A DNA stretch of 64,000 nucleotides from Sphingomonas japonica (GTDB lineage Bacteria > Pseudomonadota > Alphaproteobacteria > Sphingomonadales > Sphingomonadaceae). The DNA is taken from the NCBI RefSeq assembly GCF_006346325.1, contig NZ_VDYR01000001.1, positions 496,001 to 560,000 of the forward strand, read 5' to 3'. Positions 18,278-32,823 of the stretch are shown here, in pieces (within the stretch, counting starts at the first letter, position 1; every line of letters begins with the position of its first letter). The position numbers and the translations under genes were made by a program. Below the pieces are notes generated by a model, which saw only the letters and a list, made by a program, of their open reading frames with translations, searched no databases and had not been told where the DNA came from.

Positions 18278-18741
18278 GCGGCGGGCTCCAGCAGCTTGGC
18301 GAAGGTTGCGCGATTGTCGAGGCCGAAGCCGTTGAGCTCGATGATCCGCCCGGTCGCGGTATCCGTCAACGACAAACCGCCATTGGCCCATAAGGTCAGC
18401 GTGAAGGGCGGTGTGCTGCCGATACCGCGCATGCGGCGATCGCGCGCCATCCCGCGCATCACGCCGCGCACGAAGCCGCTCTGCTCGCCGGGATGGATGA
18501 TCGTGCTCGCCCCGCCGACGCGATCGATCCGCACGCCGCCATCGTCCATGTCGGCAAAGCGCAGCGTCTGGCTCTCGACCGCCGCAACATGCGCCGATGC
18601 GCGTTCGAGAACCGGCGAGGCCGCCGGGGGCAGGTCGGCGATACGGAAGGTCGCGGTGGCGAGCAATGCGAAGCCGACCAGTCCGCCGACCAGCAGCAGC
18701 GCGCCGCGCGGCACGGTGTTTTCGTGGCTATGCGCGGTCAT
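18274..18741 (-). CDS. puhC: Photosynthetic complex assembly protein PuhC
   Basis: Single-span membrane protein needed for efficient LH1-RC assembly. A short cytoplasmic N-terminus (MTAHSHENTVPRG) is followed by one transmembrane helix (about residues 13-33) and a periplasmic domain containing LRFADMDDGGVRIDR, GFVRGVMRGMARDRRMRG, PFTLTLWANGGLSLTD and the terminal DNRATFAKLL. The last two are typical of PuhC. It is 155 aa. Start and stop both overlap neighbours in ATGA fashion. Confidence 0.92.
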   Translation of the reverse strand: MTAHSHENTVPRGALLLVGGLVGFALLATATFRIADLPPAASPVLERASAHVAAVESQTLRFADMDDGGVRIDRVGGASTIIHPGEQSGFVRGVMRGMARDRRMRGIGSTPPFTLTLWANGGLSLTDTATGRIIELNGFGLDNRATFAKLLEPAA

Positions 18742-19370
18742 GCCGCCGCCGCCTCGGCATAGGCCGGGGCATGGCTGCGCGAAGCCTCGGGAGCGTGCAG
18801 CTGGCCGTCGGGATGTGCGGTCAGGCAAAGCCGGGCAAGCATCGCACCGACCCGCTCGGCATCAACGATGCTGCGCAGCATCGGCTGCGGCCGTGCCAGC
18901 ATCCATGGGCGAGCGTGCGGCCACAAGGCGACGAAGCCGAGCGACTGCGCGCCCCTGATCCGCACCGCTATGTCGCCGCTGCCGTCGGGCCGCGCGGCGA
19001 AATCGACCGCCTCGATCAGCGGCAGCGGCAGGTTGATGCACTTGGGCAGCGCCATGCCGATGCGCAGCACCAGCCTTTTGTCGGTCAGCGTATAGACCGC
19101 GCCGCGCGCCGTGCCCCATGCCAGCGCCGAAAGCAGCGCGACGGCGGCGATGCCCGACACGGCCGTCATGGCGATGCCGAACAGGCTGCCGCCCGATCCG
19201 ATCGCTGCCACCACCGTCAGCACCGCGAAATAGCCGCCGACCAGCCGGGTGTGGAATGCGGTGCGGGCAAGGGCGCGCCATTGCGGCTTTCCCTGCCACA
19301 GGATGCGCTCGCCTGGCGGCAGCGCGGCGGGAAGGCCAGGGATCGGCTCGATCTCATATTCGGTGATCAC
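18738..19370 (-). CDS. puhB: Photosynthetic complex assembly protein PuhB
   Basis: Membrane protein with a bacterial PH-like domain that assists reaction-centre assembly. ERILWQGKPQWRALARTAFH near the N-terminus and YTLTDKRLVLRIGMALPK in the middle are the recognisable PH/PuhB motifs. At least two transmembrane helices lie between them (around VGGYFAVLTVVAAIG and AVSGIAAVALLSALAWG). The start is GTG at 19370 overlapping the puhA stop (GTGA); no better ATG exists. Length is 210 aa. Confidence 0.9.
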   Translation of the reverse strand: MITEYEIEPIPGLPAALPPGERILWQGKPQWRALARTAFHTRLVGGYFAVLTVVAAIGSGGSLFGIAMTAVSGIAAVALLSALAWGTARGAVYTLTDKRLVLRIGMALPKCINLPLPLIEAVDFAARPDGSGDIAVRIRGAQSLGFVALWPHARPWMLARPQPMLRSIVDAERVGAMLARLCLTAHPDGQLHAPEASRSHAPAYAEAAAA

Positions 19371-20143
19371 AGGAACGGCTCCTGACGATTGGCATTGGCG
19401 TAGAGATAGCCGCCGCCGAAATAGGCCTGGATGCGCTCTTCCTCGTACAGGGTGAGCGTGCCGTCGGCGCCGGCGGTGGGGGCGCGCTCGAACTGCTCGG
19501 CGTTGATCGCGTCGATCACCACCCGGCCCTTGCGGCGCTCGATCGAGGCCATGAACATCGGCGCCAGCACGACGCGGCCCGGCGCCCCGCCGATCTCCAC
19601 CGACAGATAGCGAATCAGCCGGTCGGCCTTGTCGATCCACACTTCGCTGACGGTGCCGGCGACCTGGCCGTCGGCGGCGGTCACTGGCATGCCGCGCGGA
19701 TCGGGGTCGCCCTTGACGATCCAGAATTCCGAAGCGCCGCCGAGCGGAACGATGCGCGGATGCCCTTCCATGTCGAGATCGGGACGCTTGGCGCGATCGG
19801 CCCAGGCGGCGGGACCGACCCCGTCGACCAGCGGATCGCCGGTCGGGGCATAGGGCGCACCGGCGAAGCGGTCGGTGCGGCGCGCGGCGATGTCGACCGG
19901 CTCGCGCCCCTTGGTCGGCGCCGAGACGATGCCGTGGCCGAACGGGAGGCGGAAGAATTTGGTCTCGGCCTGGAGCAGCACGCCGCCCGGCGTGTCGAGC
20001 CGACCCGACATCTCGTCCTCGAGCGGATAGCCCTCGCGGCGGTCCTCGCGACGCAGATAGAAGAGCAGCCCGATGAAGAACAGGAAGAAGGCGTTGAGCG
20101 TGAGCAGCGCAACGTCGATTCCGGGAGTGATGATGACGTTCAT
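19367..20143 (-). CDS. puhA: Photosynthetic reaction centre H subunit PuhA
   Basis: Caps the cytoplasmic face of the reaction centre and guides protons to QB. One N-terminal transmembrane helix (about residues 10-29, LLTLNAFFLFFIGLLFYLRRED) leads to the family-specific REGYPLED, then FRLPFGHGIVSAPT. The cytoplasmic PRC-barrel domain includes GMPVTAADGQVAGTVSEVWID and ADRLIRYLSVEI. At 258 aa it is normal. ATG at 20143, 14 nt after lhaA, has GAAGGGGAAGGCAC upstream. Confidence 0.96.
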   Translation of the reverse strand: MNVIITPGIDVALLTLNAFFLFFIGLLFYLRREDRREGYPLEDEMSGRLDTPGGVLLQAETKFFRLPFGHGIVSAPTKGREPVDIAARRTDRFAGAPYAPTGDPLVDGVGPAAWADRAKRPDLDMEGHPRIVPLGGASEFWIVKGDPDPRGMPVTAADGQVAGTVSEVWIDKADRLIRYLSVEIGGAPGRVVLAPMFMASIERRKGRVVIDAINAEQFERAPTAGADGTLTLYEEERIQAYFGGGYLYANANRQEPFL

Positions 20144-20156
20144 GTGCCTTCCCCTT

Positions 20157-21584
20157 CTAGATCGGAAACTGGCCGAGGCCGAAGCGACGCGGTGCCGGGC
20201 CGGGGGCGTCGCCGCGTCCGCGCACCAACGGCCCGAGCGCGATCAGCGTGCCCAGCAGCAACAGGATTTCCAGACAATAGACGACGCCGTAGCCGGTCGC
20301 CGGATCGGCGAGCGCCCGGCCGAAATCGGCCGCGACCGCCGCTGCCGAAACCAGGTCGCGCGAGATGCCGCCGATGGCGATGGCTAGCCCCGCACAGCTC
20401 GCCTGCACCGATCCCCATGCGCCGAGCGCCAGCCCCGAGCGCCCGGCCTCGGCCAGCCCCATCGCCTCGACCATCGTGCCGACCGAGAACAGTCCGCCGC
20501 CCAGCCCGATCATCGCCGCGCCGATCGCCAGCAGCGGCACCGCTTGGAGTGGCGCGGCGAACAGCACGCACAGGAACGCGGCGATCCCGGCGACGCCGCC
20601 ATAGCCTGCGAGCCGCAACGGATCGGCGCCGCGCGCCATCGCCCGTGCGGCCAGCGCGAAGCCGGTGAGCATGCCCGCAGCCCACAGCGCGGTGAGCGAC
20701 GTGGTCGCGCCGACCGACAGCCCGAGGATCGCGCCGCCATAGGGTTCGAGCAGCACGTCCTGCATGCTGAATGCCGCCGCGCCCAGGCCGACCGCAACCA
20801 GCAGCCGCCGCGTGCGCGGACGCGCGACGAATTCGGCCCAGAGCTGCGCGAACGGGGGGCGGGGGGTATCGGCGGAGGTCGCGGCGCGATTGCGTGCTTC
20901 CTGTTTCCACAGCGCGACGATGTTGAGCAGCATCGTCATCATTGCGACGCCCGAGATCACCTGCACCAACCTGGTCGGCGTGAAATCGCTCAGCAACCGC
21001 CCGATCACCACCGCGCTGATCAGCATGCCGATCAGCAGCATCACGTAAAGCAGCGCGACCACGCGCGGGCGCGTCTCCTCGGGTGCGAGATCGGTGGCGA
21101 GGGCGAGCCCGGCGGTCTGCGTCATGTGCATGCCCGCGCCGACCATCAGAAAGGCGAGCGCACTGCCGAAATGCCCGGCCCAGGCGGCGCCCGGGCCGAC
21201 ACCGCCGCCCGACATCACCAGCATTCCGAACGGCAGGATCGCGAAGCCGCCGAACTGGAGCAGCGATCCGAACCAGATATATGGCACCCGCTTCCATCCC
21301 AGTACTGAGCGGTGATGGTCCGAGCGGTGCCCGATCAGTGCGCGGAAGGGCGCGAACAGCAGCGGGATCGCGACCATGCCGGCTACGACCGATGCCGCCA
21401 TGCCGAGTTCGACGATCATCACCCGGTTGAGTGTGCCGGTCAGCAGCACCGCGGCCATGCCCACCGATACCTGGAACAGCGACAGCCGCAGCAGGCGGCC
21501 CAGCGGAAGCTCCGCGCTCGCCGCGTCGGCGAACGGCAGGAAGCGGGTGCCGATCCGGGTCCACAGGGCGGCAGCGCTGCTCAT
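20157..21584 (-). CDS. lhaA: Light-harvesting 1 assembly protein LhaA (PucC family)
   Basis: Twelve-helix major-facilitator-like protein that helps insert or shield LH1 pigments. Family landmarks are FQVSVGMAAVLLTGTLNRVMIVELG, FRALIGHRSDHHRSVLGWKRVPYIW near the N-terminal third, and SMQDVLLEPYGGAILGLSVGAT in the second half. Length is 475 aa. ATG at 21584 lies 4 nt inside bchM. A second PucC-family gene is at 33723-35057; position next to puhA identifies this one as LhaA. Confidence 0.93.
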   Translation of the reverse strand: MSSAAALWTRIGTRFLPFADAASAELPLGRLLRLSLFQVSVGMAAVLLTGTLNRVMIVELGMAASVVAGMVAIPLLFAPFRALIGHRSDHHRSVLGWKRVPYIWFGSLLQFGGFAILPFGMLVMSGGGVGPGAAWAGHFGSALAFLMVGAGMHMTQTAGLALATDLAPEETRPRVVALLYVMLLIGMLISAVVIGRLLSDFTPTRLVQVISGVAMMTMLLNIVALWKQEARNRAATSADTPRPPFAQLWAEFVARPRTRRLLVAVGLGAAAFSMQDVLLEPYGGAILGLSVGATTSLTALWAAGMLTGFALAARAMARGADPLRLAGYGGVAGIAAFLCVLFAAPLQAVPLLAIGAAMIGLGGGLFSVGTMVEAMGLAEAGRSGLALGAWGSVQASCAGLAIAIGGISRDLVSAAAVAADFGRALADPATGYGVVYCLEILLLLGTLIALGPLVRGRGDAPGPAPRRFGLGQFPI

Positions 21585-22263
21585 GCCGTGACGATCTCCA
21601 TCGCCTGACTGGTGTAGAAGCCGCTGGCGATGCGCTGCGTGCGACCGACGCGCGCATGCGGCATCGCGTTCGACGCGAGCGTGCGCAGCAGCCGCTCGGT
21701 GGCCGGGATGATCGCGGGCGCGCGATCACTGCGGGGGAACAGCTTGCCGACATTGTGCATGGCGGTCAGCATCGGCGTGGCGGGGGCGAAGGTGTAGACG
21801 ATCGACCCGGAGGTGCGATCGGCCAGGCTGCGCAGCACGTCGACGATGTCGAAGGCGGGATAGTGGATCAGCGAGTCCATCGCGACGACATGGTCGAACC
21901 GGCCCAGCGACGGATCGAGCATGTCGCCGACCTTCCAGTCGATCGACAGCCCCGGCGGCGAGCGATCGCGCGCGACGTGGACCAGGCTGCCGGCGATGTC
22001 GATCGCCACCACCTGCGCGCCGCGCTGCGCCGCTTCGACCGCCAGCGCGCCGGTGCCGCAGCCCGCGTCGAGCAGCCTCAGGCCGGAAAGATCGGCAGGC
22101 AGCCACGACAGGATCGTCGCGCGCATCCGATCGCGTCCGGCGCGGACGGTGGCGCGGATGCGGCTGACCGGCGCATCGGAGGTAAGCTGCTCCCAGGTCT
22201 TCGACGCGGTGCGGTCGAAATAGGTTTCGAGCTTGCTGCGGTACGAGGCGTAGGTCGCAGTCA

Positions 22264-22264
<1 letters not shown>
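21581..22264 (-). CDS. bchM: Mg-protoporphyrin IX O-methyltransferase BchM
   Basis: Methylates the C13 propionate of Mg-protoporphyrin IX with SAM, making the substrate of AcsF. The SAM pocket is LRLLDAGCGTGALAVEAAQRGAQ (about residues 63-86), with VAIDI after it and DHVVAMDSLIHYP further on; YDRTASKTWEQLTSD-type residues open the chain (YFDRTASKTWEQL). It is 227 aa from ATG 22264, whose first base overlaps the bchL stop (TGATG). The longer upstream frame overlaps bchL and is rejected. Confidence 0.95.
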
Positions 22265-26820
<4,556 letters not shown>

Positions 26821-26831
<11 letters not shown>

Positions 26832-28377
26832 AATGCGCCTTGGCATCGTACAGCGTGTCGAGGGTGATCGTCGCCAGACCCTGCTCGGCGGCGAACGCCT
26901 CGGTATTGCGGCGCGCCTTGCCACGCACGAAGAACGGGATCTTGCGCAGTTCGGCCTCGGCCTGAGGGGTCCACAGCTCCGTATCGGCCGGAGTTTCGCC
27001 GGATGGTGCCTGAGATGGATCGGCGGGCTCCGGAGCTACATGGACTGCGTGAAGATGGCTCGCGCCGCTGGCATCCGAGAACTCGAAGTCATCGCGGAAC
27101 ATGGTGAGGAGGTGCTCCTCCAGCCCCATCACCAGCGGGTGGACCCAGGTGTCGAACAGGACGTTGGCGCCCTCGAACCCCATTTGCGGCGAGTAGCGCG
27201 CAGGGAAATCCTGGACATGGACCGGCGACGAGATCACCGCACACGGGATGCCGAGCCGCTTGGCGATGTGGCGCTCCATCTGCGTGCCCAGCACCAGTTC
27301 GGGTTGCAGCTCGGCGATCGCAGCCTCGACTTCGAGATAGTCGTCGGTGATCAGCGCTTCGACGCCGCATTCCTTGGCAGCGTCGCGCAGGTCGCGGGCG
27401 AACTCGCGATTGTAGCAGCCCAGGCCGACGACCTTGAAGCCCAGTTCGTCGCGCGCCACGCGCGCGGCGGCGATGGCGTGGGTAGCGTCGCCGAAGATGA
27501 ATACGCGCTTGGCAGTGAGATAGGTCGAATCGACCGATCGGCTCCACCACGGCAGGCGCCCAGAGCTCTCGACGCTATCAAGGACGGCGCTGGCATCGAC
27601 GCCGGCAATCGCGGCGACCTCGGCGATGAAATCGCGGGTCGCGCCATGCCCGATCGGGACAGTGCGCACCGTCTTCTGGCCGAAGCTCTTCTCCAGCCAG
27701 CGCGCGGCGGTGTCGGCGGTTTCGGGGTAGAGCGAGACGTTGAAATCGGCCGCGCCGAGATTGGCGATGTCGGCCGGGCTGGCGCCGAGCGGAGCGACGC
27801 AGTGCACGTCGATGCCCATCGCACCCAGCAGCCGGGTGATCTCGACGACGTCGTCGCGGTGGCGAAAGCCCAATGCGGTCGGACCGAGCAGATTGGCGCG
27901 CGGACGGCGGCCTTCGCGCGGGGCGGGGCGGACATCGCGGTCGGCGAGGGTGCGGACGATCTGGTAGAAGGTCTCGGCCGCGCCCCAGCTTTCCTTGCGG
28001 CTGTAGCTGGGCAGTTCGAGCGGGATCACCGGGATCGGCAGCTTCATCGCCGCCATCAGCCCCGACGGATCGTCCTGGATCAGCTCGGCAGTGCAGGACG
28101 CGCCGACGATCATCGCGTGCGGCCGGTAACGCTCGAACGCATCGCGCGCGGCGGTCTGGAACAGCTCGGCCGTGTCCTTGCCCAGATCGCGCGCCTGGAA
28201 GGTGGTGTAGGTGACCGGGGGACGTTTCCCGCGCCGCTCGATCATCGTGAACAGCAGGTCGGCATAGGTGTCGCCCTGCGGCGCGTGCAGGACGTAGTGG
28301 ACACCCTCCATCGCGGTCGCGACGCGCATCGCGCCGACATGCGGGGGGCCTTCATAGGTCCAGACGGTCAGCTGCAT
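26821..28377 (-). CDS. bchB: Light-independent protochlorophyllide reductase subunit BchB
   Basis: Catalytic DPOR subunit pairing with BchN; holds part of the NB-cluster. It begins [20 protein letters not shown]; the aspartate of [13 protein letters not shown] occupies the unusual fourth cluster-ligand position of the family. [28 protein letters not shown] and the C-terminal helical domain [20 protein letters not shown] are typical. Length 518 aa. It lies 4 nt after bchN and overlaps bchH. Confidence 0.96.
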
Positions 28378-28381
28378 CGCG

Positions 28382-30168
<1,787 letters not shown>

Positions 30169-30201
30169 CGTCCCCGCCTGCCTCTCGTGCTAGTTGCCCC
30201 G

Positions 30202-30229
30202 AGTATGGCAGCGATCCACCGAGTGTCAA
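30202..30229 (-). promoter_or_regulatory. bchF promoter
   Basis: Read on the minus strand: TTGACA (30229-30224), 16-bp spacer, CATACT (30207-30202). Its -35 is the arm of a PpsR-type palindrome. It would drive bchFNBHLM-lhaA-puh-acsF-puhE-hemA; no other strong promoter was spotted within that block. Confidence 0.55.
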
Positions 30230-30241
30230 ACCAAATTGACG
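30224..30241. promoter_or_regulatory. PpsR-type operator A in the bchF/ppaA gap
   Basis: TGTCAAACCAAATTGACG: TGT-N12-ACA with one mismatch in the last base, symmetrical arms TGTCAA/TTGACG. It covers the bchF -35. Confidence 0.65.
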
Positions 30242-30257
30242 TCCAATAATAATGACA
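30240..30257. promoter_or_regulatory. PpsR-type operator B in the bchF/ppaA gap
   Basis: CGTCCAATAATAATGACA: one mismatch to TGT-N12-ACA. It overlaps operator A by two bases, so both sites lie on nearly adjacent DNA; the arms are less symmetrical than in A. Confidence 0.5.
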
Positions 30258-30285
30258 CATGGTGCGCTGCAGCGTGTTTCCGCGC

Positions 30286-30314
30286 TTGTCGAGACGGCGG
30301 AACAGGCATAGCAT
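30286..30314 (+). promoter_or_regulatory. Candidate ppaA promoter with overlapping TGT-N12-ACA
   Basis: TTGTCG (30286-30291), 17-bp spacer, TAGCAT (30309-30314) upstream of ppaA. An exact TGT-N12-ACA (30287-30304) covers the -35 and spacer, but its inner arms are not symmetrical, and this loose pattern is expected several times by chance in 64 kb. Promoter and operator are both tentative. Confidence 0.4.
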
Positions 30315-30389
30315 CCGAGTCGTCGGGGGACACCAAAAATGGCGGCCGCGTCGTGTCGGAGTAAGGCTCCACTGCCGGGAGAGCGGCGC

Positions 30390-31286
30390 ATGGCTTCCAG
30401 TTACCGTGTCGGCCAAGCGGCCACCGCCTACGCGCCACCGACGCGTCGCGCATCCGGCTCCGGGGCCGAACGCCGTCGCAAACCGGGCGCGCAGGTTGGT
30501 CCGATCGTCCCCGCAAGTCTGTCGGCCCTGATCGAGTGCGAGGTCATTCCGCGGCTGATGGTCGCGCACCCCGCACACCGTTTCGGACGACCGACCGAGC
30601 AAGGAGCGCAGATCGACCCGCTCGAAGTAGCGATGTTCGCGCCGCTGACGATGCAGGTCGAGGCTGACGAGCTGCTCGCGCAGATCGAGGCGATGCTCGA
30701 TCGCGGCATCGGTGTCGAAACGCTTCTGCTCGACCTCCTCGCGCCCACCGCGAAAGCGCTGGGCGAATATTGGGAGCAGGATCGTTGCGACTTTGTCGAC
30801 GTGACGATGGGGCTGTGGCGGCTTCAGGAAATCGTCCACGAGCTGTCGGACCGCATCCCCGCCGAACGGGCAGGCGGCGAGGCAGCGTCGGCGCTATTCG
30901 CACCGGTCCCGGGGGACCAGCACAGCTTCGGCACCGTCGTCGTCGAGGAATTGTTCGCGCGCAATGGCTGGAGCACCGACCGGCTGTGCGATGCGACCCA
31001 CGCCATGCTCGCCGACCGGCTGGCGGACGAGTGGTTCGACCTGATCGGATTGACCGCAAGTTGCGAGTGCCATATCGCCGCGCTGCCGTCGGCCATTGCC
31101 GCGCTGCGCAGTGTTTCCCGCAATCCGCATCTCTGCGTGATGGTCGGGGGGCCCGTCTTCACCCGAGATCCGTCGCTGGCGGACCAGGTTGGTGCCGACG
31201 GCACGGCGCGCGATGCCCGCGCGGCACTCGAAGTGGCCGAGGCATTGCTCGGCGCGGCAACGCGCAAGGCATGTTGTACCGGCTGA
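30390..31286 (+). CDS. ppaA: PpaA/AerR cobalamin-binding antirepressor
   Basis: Vitamin B12-binding light/redox sensor that modulates PpsR in purple bacteria. The helical cap domain (about residues 80-155: MFAPLTMQVEADELLAQIEAMLDRG, then GEYWEQDRCDFVDVTMGLWRLQ) precedes a B12-binding Rossmann domain with the Asp-x-His-x-x-Gly motif D176-Q-H178-S-F-G181. GLTASCECH and VMVGGPVFTRDP follow in the expected order. The 298-residue frame starts at ATG 30390 behind GGGAGAG. ppsR lies 30 nt downstream, so sensor and repressor are co-expressed. Confidence 0.9.
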   Translation: MASSYRVGQAATAYAPPTRRASGSGAERRRKPGAQVGPIVPASLSALIECEVIPRLMVAHPAHRFGRPTEQGAQIDPLEVAMFAPLTMQVEADELLAQIEAMLDRGIGVETLLLDLLAPTAKALGEYWEQDRCDFVDVTMGLWRLQEIVHELSDRIPAERAGGEAASALFAPVPGDQHSFGTVVVEELFARNGWSTDRLCDATHAMLADRLADEWFDLIGLTASCECHIAALPSAIAALRSVSRNPHLCVMVGGPVFTRDPSLADQVGADGTARDARAALEVAEALLGAATRKACCTG

Positions 31287-31316
31287 GGATCTTGCCAGGA
31301 GCTCCGCGGCTCGTCG

Positions 31317-32753
31317 ATGAATAGCCACCATGTCCCTCCCGCCCCGCAGGGTTTCGCCGATCCGGAGGTGCATCCCGGAGCGTTGAGCGCGGCAGCGGCG
31401 GCGTCGATCCTGGGCGCGGTCGGCGACGTCACGTTCATCCTCGACCGCGACGGCACCATTCTCGACATGGCCGTGTCCGACCGCGACCTGGCGCGGATGG
31501 GTGTAAGCGGCTGGGTCGGGACGCGCTGGGCTGCCAATGTCACGATCGAGAGCGTGCCCAAGGTCGGGGAGATGCTGGCCGACGTCGATGCGGGCGCGCC
31601 CCCGCGTTGGCGACAGGTCAATCACGCCACGCCCAATGGCGACGTTCCGGTTCGGTATCTGGCAATGGCGCTGGGGCAGCACGGCCGCATCATCGCGATC
31701 GGGCGCGACATGCGCGCCGCGGCGGCGACTCAGCAGCGCCTCCTGCAGACGCAGCAATCGCTCGAGCGCGACTATATCCGGCTGCGTCAGGCCGAGGCGC
31801 GCTATCGCATGTTGTTCGACCTCGCGCACGAGCCGGTGCTGATCGTCGATGCCGCGACGCGCCGGATACGCGAAGCCAACGCGGCTGCGCATCGGTTGCT
31901 CGGCGTACGCGACGGCGCGCTTGCCGATCAACCGGCGAGCATGCTCGTCGATGCCGATCAGCGCGAGGCGCTGGTCGCCTTCTTCGGTGCAGCCGAAGCG
32001 GCCGCCGCGCCCGCGCCGCTGACCGCGGCGCTGCGCAAGGGGCTGGGCGAGGCCCGCATTAACGCAACGCTGTTTCGCCAGGCGCGGATCGCACTGTTGC
32101 TCGTACGGATCGAACCCGTCGAGAGCGCGGCGCCCGTGGAAGCCGAACCCGATCGCCTGCGCGATGTGGTCGAGCGCATGCCCGATGCCTTCGTGCTGGC
32201 GGATGCCGACATGACCATCCTGACGGCCAACGCCGCGTTCGTCGATCTCGCCGAAGTGGCCTCGCCCGAGCGCGTAACCGGCGCGGCGCTCGACGCGTGG
32301 CTGGGTCGGCCCGGCATCGACCTCGAACTCATCGCCGCGCAGCTTCGCGAACACGGCATGGTGCGCAACGTCGCGACGGTGCTGTGCGGATCGGGCGGCG
32401 GCGAGGAGGAAGTCGAGGTTTCGGGCGTGGCTGTGCCGGGCGAAAACGGGTCCGGGCAGTTCGGATTCACGATCCGTACGGTCGGCCGGCGGTTGCGCGA
32501 GGTGGCCGATCCCGGCCGGGACGTTCCGCGATCGGTCGAGCAGCTTACCGACCTGGTCGGGCGCATGTCGCTCAAGGAGATCGTGCGCGAGAGCACCGAC
32601 CTGATCGAACGGCTGTGCATCGAAGCGGCGCTTACCTACACTTCCGATAATCGCGCATCAGCCGCTGAAATCCTGGGGGTCAGCCGCCAGAGCCTTTATT
32701 CCAAGCTGCACCGGCACGGACTGGGCAGTCTGGTCGCCAGCGACGAGGCCTGA
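31317..32753 (+). CDS. ppsR: Transcriptional repressor of photosynthesis genes PpsR (CrtJ)
   Basis: PAS-domain repressor binding TGT-N12-ACA palindromes. PAS segments are recognisable near residues 34-130 (VGDVTFILDRDGTILDMA), 165-260 (YRMLFDLAHEPVLIVDAAT) and 280-390 (DVVERMPDAFVLADADMTI), joined by a coiled linker. The C-terminal Fis-type helix-turn-helix is NRASAAEILGVSRQSLYSKL (about 445-464). Cys434, just before the HTH, is the conserved redox cysteine. The second one known from Rhodobacter (about residue 250) is absent; the only other cysteine is Cys357. Length 478 aa. Confidence 0.94.
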   Translation: MNSHHVPPAPQGFADPEVHPGALSAAAAASILGAVGDVTFILDRDGTILDMAVSDRDLARMGVSGWVGTRWAANVTIESVPKVGEMLADVDAGAPPRWRQVNHATPNGDVPVRYLAMALGQHGRIIAIGRDMRAAAATQQRLLQTQQSLERDYIRLRQAEARYRMLFDLAHEPVLIVDAATRRIREANAAAHRLLGVRDGALADQPASMLVDADQREALVAFFGAAEAAAAPAPLTAALRKGLGEARINATLFRQARIALLLVRIEPVESAAPVEAEPDRLRDVVERMPDAFVLADADMTILTANAAFVDLAEVASPERVTGAALDAWLGRPGIDLELIAAQLREHGMVRNVATVLCGSGGGEEEVEVSGVAVPGENGSGQFGFTIRTVGRRLREVADPGRDVPRSVEQLTDLVGRMSLKEIVRESTDLIERLCIEAALTYTSDNRASAAEILGVSRQSLYSKLHRHGLGSLVASDEA

Positions 32754-32776
32754 TCCGACAATCTGGACACGGTGAG

Positions 32777-32794
32777 TGTCAAATTGGTTTGACG
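32777..32794. promoter_or_regulatory. PpsR-type operator upstream of bchG
   Basis: TGTCAAATTGGTTTGACG: TGT-N12-ACA with one mismatch at the last base and symmetrical arms (TGTCAAA/TTTGACG). Almost the same as operator A near bchF read in reverse. It covers the bchG -35. Confidence 0.65.
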
Positions 32795-32817
32795 GCATGC
32801 AGCGGCAGGCATAGCCT
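32789..32817 (+). promoter_or_regulatory. bchG promoter
   Basis: TTGACG (32789-32794), 17-bp spacer, TAGCCT (32812-32817). The -10 ends only six bases before the bchG ATG, so the transcript would be leaderless or nearly so if this is the start used. No Shine-Dalgarno is evident before bchG. Confidence 0.5.
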
Positions 32818-32823
32818 TCGGGC

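Noticed and set aside
32752..32769. Second PpsR operator before bchG
   Set aside because: GAT-N12-ACA has two mismatches; only the right arm (TGGACA) fits.
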